In this document: one piece after another, positions 1-5,936 of the stretch
Layout: the number at the start of each line of letters is the position of its first letter
How positions within the stretch are numbered: the stretch's first letter is position 1
Source: Nitrososphaerota archaeon
Lineage (GTDB): Archaea; Thermoproteota; EX4484-205; JAAOZO01
Reading direction: 5' to 3'
DNA: 6,389 nucleotides
Assembly: GCA_011605715.1 (NCBI GenBank)
Contig: JAAOZO010000151.1
Coordinates: 1 to 6,389 of the forward strand
The notes under the pieces: generated by a model
Told to the model about the DNA's origin: nothing
Database searches by the model: none
What the model saw: the letters and a program-made list of their open reading frames with translations, nothing else
Made by a program: the position numbers and the translations under genes

Positions 1-136
1 AGAACTGTTACGGCTATACTACTATACTTAACTTAATAGAATTTCCCAAATCTATTAACCTTACAATAATTTTTCTTCGAAGTTTTTACTACAATTTAGC
101 TTAAAAGATATCTAGGACTATTAAGAAAAGGTAATT
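1..136. other. AT-rich stretch with no supported gene
   Basis: I see no convincing coding frame, tRNA or rRNA, or clear repeat here. On the minus strand this is the DNA downstream of the ECF/HypE-like operon and of the doubtful short frame beside it. Short minus-strand runs without stops exist in more than one frame, but none has a start, a ribosome binding site and a recognisable motif together. It may be non-coding or the decayed remains of a gene that continues to the left of the window. Confidence 0.4.
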
Positions 137-319
137 CTATACCTGCTTGTCTACGTTTAGTGTTTCGTCCACAGTTTCCACCATTATGGCGAAAAGCATA
201 CCATGACTATAAATATTTTCTTCCAACACACTTTGCTCACTTATCTTTGTTAGCAGTTTATTCTTCGTGGTAGCTGAGACCTTAAAATAGTTCATTAGAG
301 CTATGAAAAGAATATTCAA
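137..319 (-). CDS. Doubtful short hypothetical protein
   Basis: A 60-codon frame begins with TTG at 319, about 20 bases after the stop of the HypE-like gene. An AAGGA-like sequence lies a few bases before the TTG. An in-frame ATG at 295 would give 52 residues. The product starts with a short hydrophobic patch (NILFIALMNYF) followed by a polar, mixed-charge part, and ends in NVDKQV. I recognise no family. It could be the last small gene of the operon, a fragment of a decayed gene, or a chance frame. The weak start, the AT-rich surroundings and the lack of any motif leave me unconvinced that it is expressed. Confidence 0.2.
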   Translation of the reverse strand: MNILFIALMNYFKVSATTKNKLLTKISEQSVLEENIYSHGMLFAIMVETVDETLNVDKQV

Positions 320-323
320 AAAA
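318..323 (-). terminator. Possible T-tract terminator after the HypE-like gene
   Basis: On the minus strand a run of six T residues lies about 17-22 bases past the TAA of the HypE-like gene, followed by a second shorter T-rich patch (TTCTTTTC). Archaeal transcription often ends at such T-runs without a hairpin. The run is short, and in AT-rich DNA it could be there by chance. Confidence 0.3.
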
Positions 324-339
324 TCCTTGAACTTTGCTT

Positions 340-1377
340 TTAGAAAATTGTTTTTTCTTTTAGCACTTTCCAGAGTTCTTCTTGAACAGGCTCTGTTATC
401 CTTTCAATACCACTCTTTCTTACAACTTCAATGTTATTTTCTTTAGTGAACTCACCTATTATTGTAGCTCTTATTCCAACTTTTTCTATTGCTTTAACAA
501 CTTCTTCTGCGCCTTCCTTCTTTACAGCAATTAGTAAAGCTCCTGAACTAATCGTCTTCAATGGGTCTATTCCTAAAGCTTCACATATCTTCTTTGTTTC
601 GTAGCTTATTGGAACCTTTGCTTCGTAGATTCTTGCTCCAACTTTTGAGGCATAGCAAAGCTCCTGCACTGCACCTAAGACTCCACTTTCAGTTGGGTCG
701 TGCATCGCATCAACAAAACCAGTTGAACTTGCAATCAAAGCTTCTTTAACTACGCTTATCAACTTTATGTAGCTCTTGGCTTTCTTTACTATATCTTCTC
801 CAACCTTTTCTTTTAGCTTGGCTTCAAGCTCATTTGCAAGTATTGAAGTACCTTCTATTGCAGCACTCTTCGTAAGTATTATTAGGTCTCCAGGTTTTGC
901 TCCACTTGAAGTAACGTAGCTTTCTTTTCTTGCTTCTCCAAAGGCAGTTGAAACTACTATTGGCCTCTTTAGTCCTAAAGTAACTTCAGTATGCCCACCT
1001 ACAACTGAAACCCCAACTTCTTTAGCTGTTTGGTCAATTTGAGAAACTATGCCCTCAAGCAACTCTTTTGTAGCATCTTCTGGAAGTAGAATTGCTAAAG
1101 ACAACCATAACGGCAATGCTCCCCTTGTTGCTATGTCGTTCGTACTTACGTAGACGGCAAGTAAGCCTATGTTTTCAACAGCACCAGTTATTGGGTCAGT
1201 ATGCACCACAAGGACTTTTTCCCCCATGTCAATGACTGCAGCATCTTCGCCAATCGAAGGCCCTAACAAAACTCTACTACTATATGCTCCAAGGTGTTTG
1301 TAAACAACTTCTTTAAGTATGCTTGGTGGAAGCTTTCCGGAGTTTAATTTCATTGCACTTTCTTTATTTTTGCTCAA
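340..1377 (-). CDS. AIR synthase/HypE-related ATP-binding protein
   Basis: A 345-residue member of the AIR synthase-related superfamily (PurM, ThiL, SelD and HypE), whose enzymes bind ATP and activate or phosphorylate small substrates. Visible motifs, by residue, are GEDAAV at 43-48, TDPITG at 60-65, STND with TRGALPLW at 78-91, GGHTEV at 127-132, MHDPTESG at 225-232 and SSGALLIAV at 277-285. The order and the HDPTESG block fit the HypE-like branch best. True HypE ends in a conserved PRIC-type tail whose terminal cysteine is carbamoylated and dehydrated. This protein ends in EKTIF with no cysteine there, so it should not be named hydrogenase maturation HypE. The TTG at 1377 has an AAGGT ribosome-binding sequence 4 bases upstream. 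An internal ATG at 1353 (MKLNSGKLPP) may match the family start better. Only 9 bases separate it from the ECF gene stop, so the two are probably co-transcribed. The substrate is unknown. Confidence 0.88.
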   Translation of the reverse strand: MSKNKESAMKLNSGKLPPSILKEVVYKHLGAYSSRVLLGPSIGEDAAVIDMGEKVLVVHTDPITGAVENIGLLAVYVSTNDIATRGALPLWLSLAILLPEDATKELLEGIVSQIDQTAKEVGVSVVGGHTEVTLGLKRPIVVSTAFGEARKESYVTSSGAKPGDLIILTKSAAIEGTSILANELEAKLKEKVGEDIVKKAKSYIKLISVVKEALIASSTGFVDAMHDPTESGVLGAVQELCYASKVGARIYEAKVPISYETKKICEALGIDPLKTISSGALLIAVKKEGAEEVVKAIEKVGIRATIIGEFTKENNIEVVRKSGIERITEPVQEELWKVLKEKTIF

Positions 1378-1381
1378 TATA

Positions 1382-1386
1382 ACCTT
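1382..1386 (-). promoter_or_regulatory. Ribosome binding site supporting the TTG start
   Basis: The minus strand reads AAGGT just after the ECF gene stop and 4 bases before the TTG at 1377. It favours that start over the internal ATG at 1353, whose upstream sequence (AAAGAAAGTGCA) is a poorer match. The match is short, so the start is not settled. Confidence 0.45.
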
Positions 1387-2127
1387 TTAGGAAATCTTTA
1401 GAACCTTCCTTACAACTTTTGAAAGAGGCGTTGCTATTAGTATTCCAACTAAAACTTGACCTACGTTAAATGGAACTTCTGCAAGAGCTCCAATCCCAAA
1501 ACCTAAGACAAAGTACTCGTAGAGGAAGTAACCAAGGATCATAAAGGGTCCTGCAATTCCAGCGGCAAGCACTAAGCTTCCAGTTTCTGAATCAACCTTT
1601 AGTCCAACGAAGGTCATAACAACTAAAACTACAACTGCTACTATGCTCCAGAACAACGAAGGTAAACTAACTAATATTTCACCTTGACCAAGCTGGGGCA
1701 AGCCAATTGTTATTGAAGCAGGTTCTCCTGAAGTTGCGTAGTAAGAAACTCCAACAAAGTAAACTAAAGCAGAAAGCACAACTCCAAGAGTTAAAATTAA
1801 AGGCTTCCAGGTGTTCTTTGGAATTTTCTTTAAGCTAATAACCAAGAACCCAGCAACAAAGCCTTCTATACCTTTTATTATAAGAGTTCCGGGAGCATAA
1901 ACTAAGTAGCCTGTTGTAACGTCAGCTAGAGCAGAACCAACACCTCCAGCAAAGGCGCCTATTGTTGGGCCAAAGAGTAAAGCAGAAGCGTAAACCATAG
2001 ATTCGCCAATGTTGAAGTAGCCTTTTGTTTCTGGGATGTAAAGCTGAAAGGCAACTGTGGCAAGCCAAACTAGAGCTGCACAAATTCCTGCAACTGCAAC
2101 GCTTCTAGTTCTTGATTCTTTTGACAT
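1387..2127 (-). CDS. ECF transporter S component (substrate-binding membrane subunit)
   Basis: A 246-residue, very hydrophobic integral membrane protein. It resembles S components of energy-coupling factor vitamin transporters, which bind the substrate in the membrane and work with an EcfT subunit and ATPases. About six or seven membrane segments can be drawn, near residues 9-30, 42-62, 74-98, 108-130, 153-177, 184-207 and 219-240. Family-like blocks are YFNIGESMVYASALLFGPTI (37-56), the glycine-rich GAFAGGVGSALADVTTGYL (57-75), GTLIIKGIEGFVAGFL (80-95) and the C-terminal EVPFNVGQVLVGILIATPLS (217-236). It is longer than typical 170-200-residue S components, with extra sequence around 100-180. 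The ATG at 2127 is preceded by AGGGT. No EcfT or EcfA gene lies in the window, so it probably shares an energising module encoded elsewhere. The transported molecule (riboflavin, thiamine, biotin or something else) cannot be assigned. Downstream in the same operon is the HypE-like enzyme. Confidence 0.82.
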   Translation of the reverse strand: MSKESRTRSVAVAGICAALVWLATVAFQLYIPETKGYFNIGESMVYASALLFGPTIGAFAGGVGSALADVTTGYLVYAPGTLIIKGIEGFVAGFLVISLKKIPKNTWKPLILTLGVVLSALVYFVGVSYYATSGEPASITIGLPQLGQGEILVSLPSLFWSIVAVVVLVVMTFVGLKVDSETGSLVLAAGIAGPFMILGYFLYEYFVLGFGIGALAEVPFNVGQVLVGILIATPLSKVVRKVLKIS

Positions 2128-2177
2128 TTTTACCCTAAATTAAGCTTCTTTAGAATATGAAGTTTCTCCTATATGTA

Positions 2178-2190
2178 GGCTTTATATAGA
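2178..2190 (-). promoter_or_regulatory. Archaeal TATA box for the ECF/HypE-like operon
   Basis: The minus strand reads TCTATATAAAGCC, a strong archaeal box A. Counting about 25 bases downstream puts the transcription start near 2160, which leaves a leader of about 30 bases before the ATG at 2127. That is too short for a typical riboswitch. The box follows directly on the T-rich end of the surface-protein operon, so this is where one unit ends and the next begins. Confidence 0.65.
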
Positions 2191-2205
2191 AAAAGAAACG
2201 AAAAA
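2188..2205 (-). terminator. T-rich terminator after the surface-protein operon
   Basis: Directly after the stop of the membrane-anchored surface protein, the minus strand is almost all T with a few C and G residues (GTTTTTCGTTTCTTTTTC). This fits hairpin-independent archaeal termination. It abuts the next TATA box. Confidence 0.5.
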
Positions 2206-3189
2206 CTAAAGAATAAATTTCTTGAGCAAAAGCACTAGAACAACAAGTAAAACTACTGCAACTGCCACTAGGAAGAGCGGCTCTTCGTAAAATGGCTTAG
2301 CTACTGTAACAGTTATCGTATTACTTAGTATCGAGTACTGTGGAGTAACTACAAGCTTAGCTAGAACTTTCCACTCACCCTCTTTAGAAGGAGAAAAGGC
2401 ATCGCTGAACGAGCCATCGTTCAAAACTTTTACTACTCTAGTTTCTGCTTTTCCATCTGGAGACGTATAATTTAAGACAACGTTTAAGCTAGAAAAGGAA
2501 GGATCTACACTACCAGAAACTGTTATTTGCTCATTTGGTGAAGCAGAACTTTTGTCGCTAGAGATTGTAAGAGAAGTTTGCTTAACTCTTAATACTAATG
2601 AAGGAGTTCCGCTCTTAAAGACAAGTGGGCCATTCCAAGTAATTGAGGTTGAGTTCATTGAAGAAGGAGGAGGCAAGTAGGAAGAAATCTCAAAGTATCT
2701 TGGAAAGATTATTGCGAAGGAATCTTCACTTGAGAGGTAGAATCCACCGTTAAAGACGTCGCCCATAGTTATGGTGTTTCCTAAAACCTTTGAAAAGTTG
2801 TACCATATAAACGAGTACTCTACAACTCCAACCTTAGTATCTCCAGAAGTTGTAATGTAAGCAGACAGGTTAAAATTGCTTAACAGCATCTTCCTTCCAG
2901 TGAGCGAAGAAGCTTGCAGAACGATGTTCTTCATACTGTCGATGAAACTTTTTAAAAGTGCTTCACGATTTTTTTGAAAAGCACCTTGTAAGTAGGATTG
3001 AAAAGAGTTTACGTCGTCTGAAGTTTTTAAGTTCGTATACCAACACAGCCTCCAAGTAGCTGAGCCGTCGTTGTTTATTGTTACAAGGTAGTAAATTGAG
3101 CTCTGAGAGTAAGAACTAACGAAAAGACTAGGGAAAAACAATGAGAATGAAAAAATATAAAATAAAAAAAGAGAAGTTAGCTTCTTCAC
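2206..3189 (-). CDS. Type I membrane surface protein with archaeal DUF and Ig-like domain
   Basis: A 327-residue exported protein. Residues 1-29 are a signal peptide (MKKLTSLFLFYIFSFSLFFP, then SLFVSSYSQ). Residues 32-200 form a domain like one found in other archaeal surface proteins (DUF7345/DUF4897-like, recalled rather than searched). It starts with a beta hairpin (YYLVTINNDGSATWRL), continues with a helix (about 60-95), then has VGVVEYSFIWYNFS, GDVFNGGFYLS and TSITWNGPLVF. Residues 203-297 look like an Ig-like beta-sandwich (LTISSDKSSASPNEQITVSG, then GEWKVLAKLVV and ITVTV). Residues 304-323 are a hydrophobic anchor followed by KKFIL, so nearly all of the protein faces outward. Sequons occur at N107, N131, N179 and N240. 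The start is GTG at 3189, 9 bases after an AGGTGA that overlaps the upstream stop. The gap of 13 bases indicates an operon with the coiled-coil protein, a likely partner. The function is unknown. Confidence 0.78.
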   Translation of the reverse strand: MKKLTSLFLFYIFSFSLFFPSLFVSSYSQSSIYYLVTINNDGSATWRLCWYTNLKTSDDVNSFQSYLQGAFQKNREALLKSFIDSMKNIVLQASSLTGRKMLLSNFNLSAYITTSGDTKVGVVEYSFIWYNFSKVLGNTITMGDVFNGGFYLSSEDSFAIIFPRYFEISSYLPPPSSMNSTSITWNGPLVFKSGTPSLVLRVKQTSLTISSDKSSASPNEQITVSGSVDPSFSSLNVVLNYTSPDGKAETRVVKVLNDGSFSDAFSPSKEGEWKVLAKLVVTPQYSILSNTITVTVAKPFYEEPLFLVAVAVVLLVVLVLLLKKFIL

Positions 3190-3198
3190 TTTAGCTTT

Positions 3199-3204
3199 TC
3201 ACCT
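3199..3204 (-). promoter_or_regulatory. Ribosome binding site supporting the GTG start
   Basis: The minus strand reads AGGTGA, overlapping the TAG stop of the coiled-coil gene and 9 bases before the GTG at 3189. It is followed by AAAG, as is the GGTGA in front of the partner gene, so both genes carry the same GGTGAAAAG string. It decides the GTG start and points to coupled translation. Confidence 0.6.
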
Positions 3205-3949
3205 ATGGCTTACCCATGCCCCGCTTCATGTTCTTCGTTGCATCTATAAGTTGCTTAACATCGTCATGAATTTCCTTCATTTGCTCAGCAAAGTCTTTGT
3301 TTATTGCAATAAGATTCTTTGCAAGTTCTTTGTTTTCTTCGGATATCTTCTTGTTTAGTTTTTGGATTTCCTTTTTTAGCGTAATTAACTTATGAATTTC
3401 TTCTCTGTACCTTAACCTTAGTCTGAACATCTGCATAAGGTATTCTTCTCTAGTTATGTTTCCTGCCAAGTACTTCTCTCTAAGCTTTTCCATTTCTTGA
3501 GTTATGTTTTGCATTTGAAGCCTTATTGCAGTACGAGTTTCGTTGATCAGCTGTAACCTCAAGTTCTTTGTTTCATTTAAGAATAGTCTTCTTACCAAAG
3601 TTATGTTTTCAACTTCCTCCTTGTGCAGTGCTATGATGTTGTGAACAATGGCAGAAATTTTCCACCCAAGTGGAAGACTATTTATAGTGGCATCGTTTTC
3701 GTTGTTTATCATTGCAGTAACATTGTTTAGATCATTGCTTTCATTGTTGGCTTGATTTTCGGGAGAAGTACTGCCATTATCCTGTAATAAGAAAGAATTT
3801 GGAGAGTTGGGCTTTAAGGCTAAAGTGAAGCTACTGGTGTTTGAGACTACAGAAGCAGCGTAACTTCTTGTAGCTACAAATGGAAGAACTACAAGAAGAA
3901 CTAGGAGAGGGGCGATTAGCAGCTTTGAAGTTGTTCTCATTTGTCTCAT
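3203..3949 (-). CDS. Secreted sequon-rich coiled-coil protein
   Basis: A 248-residue exported protein of no family I recognise. Residues 1-31 are a signal peptide (charged start, LLIAPLLVLLVVLPFVA core, then SYAA). Residues 33-90 are a low-complexity, Asn/Ser-rich linker. Residues about 97-240 are almost all helix-forming and highly charged (Glu, Lys and Arg with Leu, Ile and Met), as in a long coiled coil. There is no C-terminal membrane segment, so it is secreted or held by a partner. It has nine N-x-S/T sequons: N37, N58, N69, N76, N115, N125, N136, N148 and N164. The last five lie in the helix at intervals of 10, 11, 12 and 16. Two start codons are possible, ATG at 3949 and 3940; GGTGA 6 bases before 3949 favours the first. 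It is the first gene of an operon with the membrane-anchored surface protein. A stalk, or an S-layer accessory part, is a reasonable guess. Confidence 0.75.
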   Translation of the reverse strand: MRQMRTTSKLLIAPLLVLLVVLPFVATRSYAASVVSNTSSFTLALKPNSPNSFLLQDNGSTSPENQANNESNDLNNVTAMINNENDATINSLPLGWKISAIVHNIIALHKEEVENITLVRRLFLNETKNLRLQLINETRTAIRLQMQNITQEMEKLREKYLAGNITREEYLMQMFRLRLRYREEIHKLITLKKEIQKLNKKISEENKELAKNLIAINKDFAEQMKEIHDDVKQLIDATKNMKRGMGKP

Positions 3950-4002
3950 CTCTTTTCACCCACTACAATTGCCGAAAAGTATGGAAATAAGGGTTTCTTT
4001 GG

Positions 4003-4014
4003 TTTTTTAAGGTT
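4003..4014 (-). promoter_or_regulatory. Candidate TATA element of the surface-protein operon
   Basis: The minus strand reads AACCTTAAAAAA. It lies about 57 bases upstream of the ATG at 3949, which would give a start of transcription near 3980 and a leader of about 30 bases. It is a weaker match than the box in front of the ECF gene, and other A-rich runs are near. Confidence 0.35.
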
Positions 4015-4027
4015 TTTGAGCTAAAAG

Positions 4028-4077
4028 ATAGTTCATTTTAGTTTAATTCCAGCAAAAATAGTTCATTTTAGTTCATT
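4028..4077. repeat. Helically phased direct repeats upstream of the surface-protein operon
   Basis: The 16-base sequence ATAGTTCATTTTAGTT is present exactly at 4028-4043 and at 4058-4073 on the plus strand. The octamer TAGTTCAT starts at 4029, 4059 and again at 4069. The offsets of 30 and 10 bases are about three turns and one turn of the helix, so all copies face the same side of the DNA. They lie about 15-75 bases upstream of the candidate TATA element of the surface-protein operon. A regulator-binding site, likely activating, is the simplest reading. In AT-rich DNA a duplicated non-functional stretch remains possible. Confidence 0.55.
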
Positions 4078-4108
4078 GTTCAGTTTTTTGAGGTTTTCAG
4101 ATAAATAA

Positions 4109-5014
4109 CTAGGAAAGTAGCAATTCATAAAGCATTCCAGCTGTTCTAACCATTTGTCTTATAGTTTCAATCAAAGAAAGGGCAAATGCTTCTGAAAAGG
4201 TTACGTCTTCTAGTTGTGTATACTTCAAGAAGTAGTAGAACCAAATCAAAAGCTCTGATGGAAACAAGATAAGCGAAAGTGTAAAGATAATGTTTTTCTT
4301 TGTCCAAAGCTTTCCTTCGACAGGATGTTTTCTTGAAATATGTACATAACTTCTTCCATACCTAAAGTTTACCTTCCAGAATCTTTTTCCAGTTTCTAAG
4401 TGTTTAACATAGTGTTCTATATAGGAAAGTCTATAATCTGCTTTCCTAAGTCTAAAACCAATGTCAGAGTCTTCCTTTGCAAGTTTGAAGTAGTGGTCGA
4501 ATCCTCCAACTTCTTCGAGTGCACTTTTTCTAAAGATTGTACAAGCAGTATGGGTAGCTATTACTTCTCTTGGGTAGGGAGCTTCTTTCCAGTGTAGATG
4601 AATTGAGAGATTTTTTACTTGAAACTTAGCTAGTATTCCTTTTTCGTTGCACTCTGGCTTTAACTTTGCTCCAAGTGCTCCAAGATTTTTATCCTTTTCT
4701 AAAATTTGTAAAGCATCTTCAAAGAAAGTCTTGTCCACTACTACATCACTATCAACCATGGCAACATACTTTATGTCCTTGCTTGTTGCTCTCCAGCCTA
4801 TGTCTCTTGCGTACCCTAGACCTTTTCCTTCATCGTAAACTACTTTTATGTTTAGTTTATCGTAGAACCTTTTAACTATTTCTAACGTATTGTCTTTTGA
4901 ACCACCATCAACTATGACTACTTCTTTCGGTGCATAGCTACTTTCAACTAAACTATTTAAGGTATGCTCAATAGTTCTCTCAGAATTTTTTGTAAGAATT
5001 ACAACTGCTAGCAT
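4109..5014 (-). CDS. Family 2 glycosyltransferase, membrane-associated
   Basis: A 301-residue GT-A fold glycosyltransferase. It uses a nucleotide-activated sugar, or a lipid-linked sugar, to extend a glycan on the cytoplasmic face of the membrane. By residue: the N-terminal strand AVVILTKNSERTI at 3-15, VVIVDGGSKDNT at 32-43 (nucleotide binding), the metal-binding DSD at 88-90, the acceptor-side VGGFDHYF at 169-176, and EDSDIGFRLR at 181-190 with the likely catalytic acid. A hydrophobic segment at about 242-264 and an amphipathic helix at 275-300 would hold it to the membrane. The start is ATG at 5014 and the length is normal for the family. A second glycosyltransferase lies upstream beyond a decayed insertion sequence. 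Downstream are two sequon-rich surface proteins, so a role in surface-protein or lipid glycosylation is likely. The sugar donor and acceptor cannot be told. Confidence 0.88.
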   Translation of the reverse strand: MLAVVILTKNSERTIEHTLNSLVESSYAPKEVVIVDGGSKDNTLEIVKRFYDKLNIKVVYDEGKGLGYARDIGWRATSKDIKYVAMVDSDVVVDKTFFEDALQILEKDKNLGALGAKLKPECNEKGILAKFQVKNLSIHLHWKEAPYPREVIATHTACTIFRKSALEEVGGFDHYFKLAKEDSDIGFRLRKADYRLSYIEHYVKHLETGKRFWKVNFRYGRSYVHISRKHPVEGKLWTKKNIIFTLSLILFPSELLIWFYYFLKYTQLEDVTFSEAFALSLIETIRQMVRTAGMLYELLLS

Positions 5015-5040
5015 TTTATCGCTTTTAAGAGAGTCGATTA

Positions 5041-5050
5041 CCTTAAAAAT
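5041..5050 (-). promoter_or_regulatory. TATA-like element just upstream of the family 2 glycosyltransferase
   Basis: The minus strand reads ATTTTTAAGG, centred about 30 bases before the ATG at 5014. At that spacing transcription would begin at or next to the start codon. No ribosome-binding sequence is visible just before the ATG (AAAAGCGATAAA). Together these suggest a leaderless mRNA, common in archaea for first genes. Confidence 0.45.
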
Positions 5051-5170
5051 CTTTCATGAAGACTGCCTACCTTTCTGAATAGGAATATTTGGAAAACAAA
5101 CGTTGAATTATCTTAATTTTCTTCTTTTAGTAAAGAAAACCTATCGTTCTATATGAATTCCTTATTCTAA

Positions 5171-5617
5171 ATAGGACGCCTAACATATTTTCTCCAAGAC
5201 TTTTCACTTCTTCCTAAGTTTAATTCCTCAACTGTTACAAGAAGAATTAAAAAAAATCACAAGAGAAAAACCAGAAACGCATGTATATGTATTGCCAAAA
5301 AAGTTATTGATAATGTAAGCAAGCTTAGTGATGCGACGCTTATGACAAATGGATTTTCTTTTCAACTTTATGAAAAAGTAAAAAAAAACAACTTGAGACA
5401 GTTGTACAAGCAACTATGTTTTTGACCTAAAGCTAACTTTGTGTTGCGATAGGACGAGCAACCAAAAAGACCTGAAAGCAAGGAAGTCACTCTTGACTTG
5501 CTAAAATGCCTTAAAAGTAGGTAAAAAATTAAAGATAGAGTAAACAGTGATAATGTGAATATTGCTCTATTTACGAACCAAGAAGATAAGTCCAACACAT
5601 TAATAAGTAAAAAGTGA
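5171..5617 (+). pseudogene. Decayed TnpB-like transposon gene fragment
   Basis: One plus-strand frame stays related across this stretch despite stops at 5423 (TGA), 5450 (TAG), 5522 (TAA) and 5615 (TGA). Its first part is Lys/Arg-rich (RRIKKNHKRKTRN, then IAKKVIDNVSKLSDATLM). That resembles the conserved TnpB segment in which a basic region leads into a helix of the HKVSKxIVExA type. At 5498-5569 it reads LLKCLKSR, a stop, KIKDR, then NIAL. This lines up with the end of TnpB, where a KCxKCG zinc ribbon is followed by DRDxNAAxNIAL, the block with the last RuvC acidic residue. The second metal-binding Cys and the second Asp of DRD are lost. An intact TnpB is about 370-420 residues, so this is roughly the C-terminal third. 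The gene is dead. Its orientation opposes all neighbours, as expected of an insertion. The assignment rests on short matches by eye. Confidence 0.45.
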
Positions 5618-5936
5618 CCAAACTGGACTCAATTAGAAGAAAGCATCATAGCGTTAGTACCTGTAAGAGTCCTGTGCAATCAGAGAAAACTTAGTTCTTA
5701 GAACGATGAGTCATTAAAGGCAAGTAACGTACTTAAGGAAATTTCGTAGCTTGTACTTCTTTCTTTTCCCAATAGGAAAAAGAAAATTGAGAGTATTGTA
5801 AGGTATCCAAGAATTCCAGAAAATTCAAAGAAGAACAAAAAGCTATATGAAGGAACTATTGTACTGCTCGAGTTTCAAGGATAGTTTAGCCAAGCCTTAA
5901 GAATTGCTGGAACGACTTATGAAATAATGCTGTCTT
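5618..5936 (+). other. Gene-free stretch, possible continuation of the mobile-element remnant
   Basis: No intact gene is present. The plus-strand frame of the TnpB-like remnant runs on here, with stops only at 5699, 5747 and 5882, until it meets the end of the partial glycosyltransferase. The longest open run, 5750-5881, is 44 codons and contains KKKIESIVRYPRIPENSKKN and GTIVLLEFQG. I recognise no family. It may be the C-terminal tail and 3' flank of the same element, a second decayed gene, or a chance run. No terminal inverted repeat or target duplication stands out by eye. Confidence 0.3.

Noticed and set aside
561..749. A plus-strand open frame rich in Leu and Arg inside the HypE-like gene
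   Set aside because: It lies opposite a well-supported gene with conserved motifs, and its composition is what the complement of that gene would give.
340..1377. Naming the gene hypE
   Set aside because: The motif order fits the superfamily, but the C-terminal cysteine motif required for HypE chemistry is missing.
2128..2205. Riboswitch in front of the ECF transporter gene
   Set aside because: The TATA box position leaves a leader of about 30 bases, too short for known vitamin riboswitches, and no conserved core is seen.
4028..4077. Possible start of a CRISPR array
   Set aside because: Only two full copies of 16 bases exist, the interval is 30 bases, and no unique spacers of normal length or cas genes are present.
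4400..4875. Three plus-strand open frames inside the family 2 glycosyltransferase
   Set aside because: They overlap the conserved DSD and EDSD region of a clear gene on the other strand, and show no family motif or start signal.
5056..5100. ATG followed by a KTAY-like stretch on the plus strand as the N-terminus of the decayed TnpB
   Set aside because: The likeness covers only four or five residues, a stop follows within nine codons, and the frame does not join the C-terminal remnant.
5228..5598. Two minus-strand frames giving Phe/Leu-rich products that could be read as small membrane proteins
   Set aside because: The hydrophobic runs are the complement of the Lys-rich plus-strand TnpB-like remnant. 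The frames overlap each other and have no convincing translation signals.
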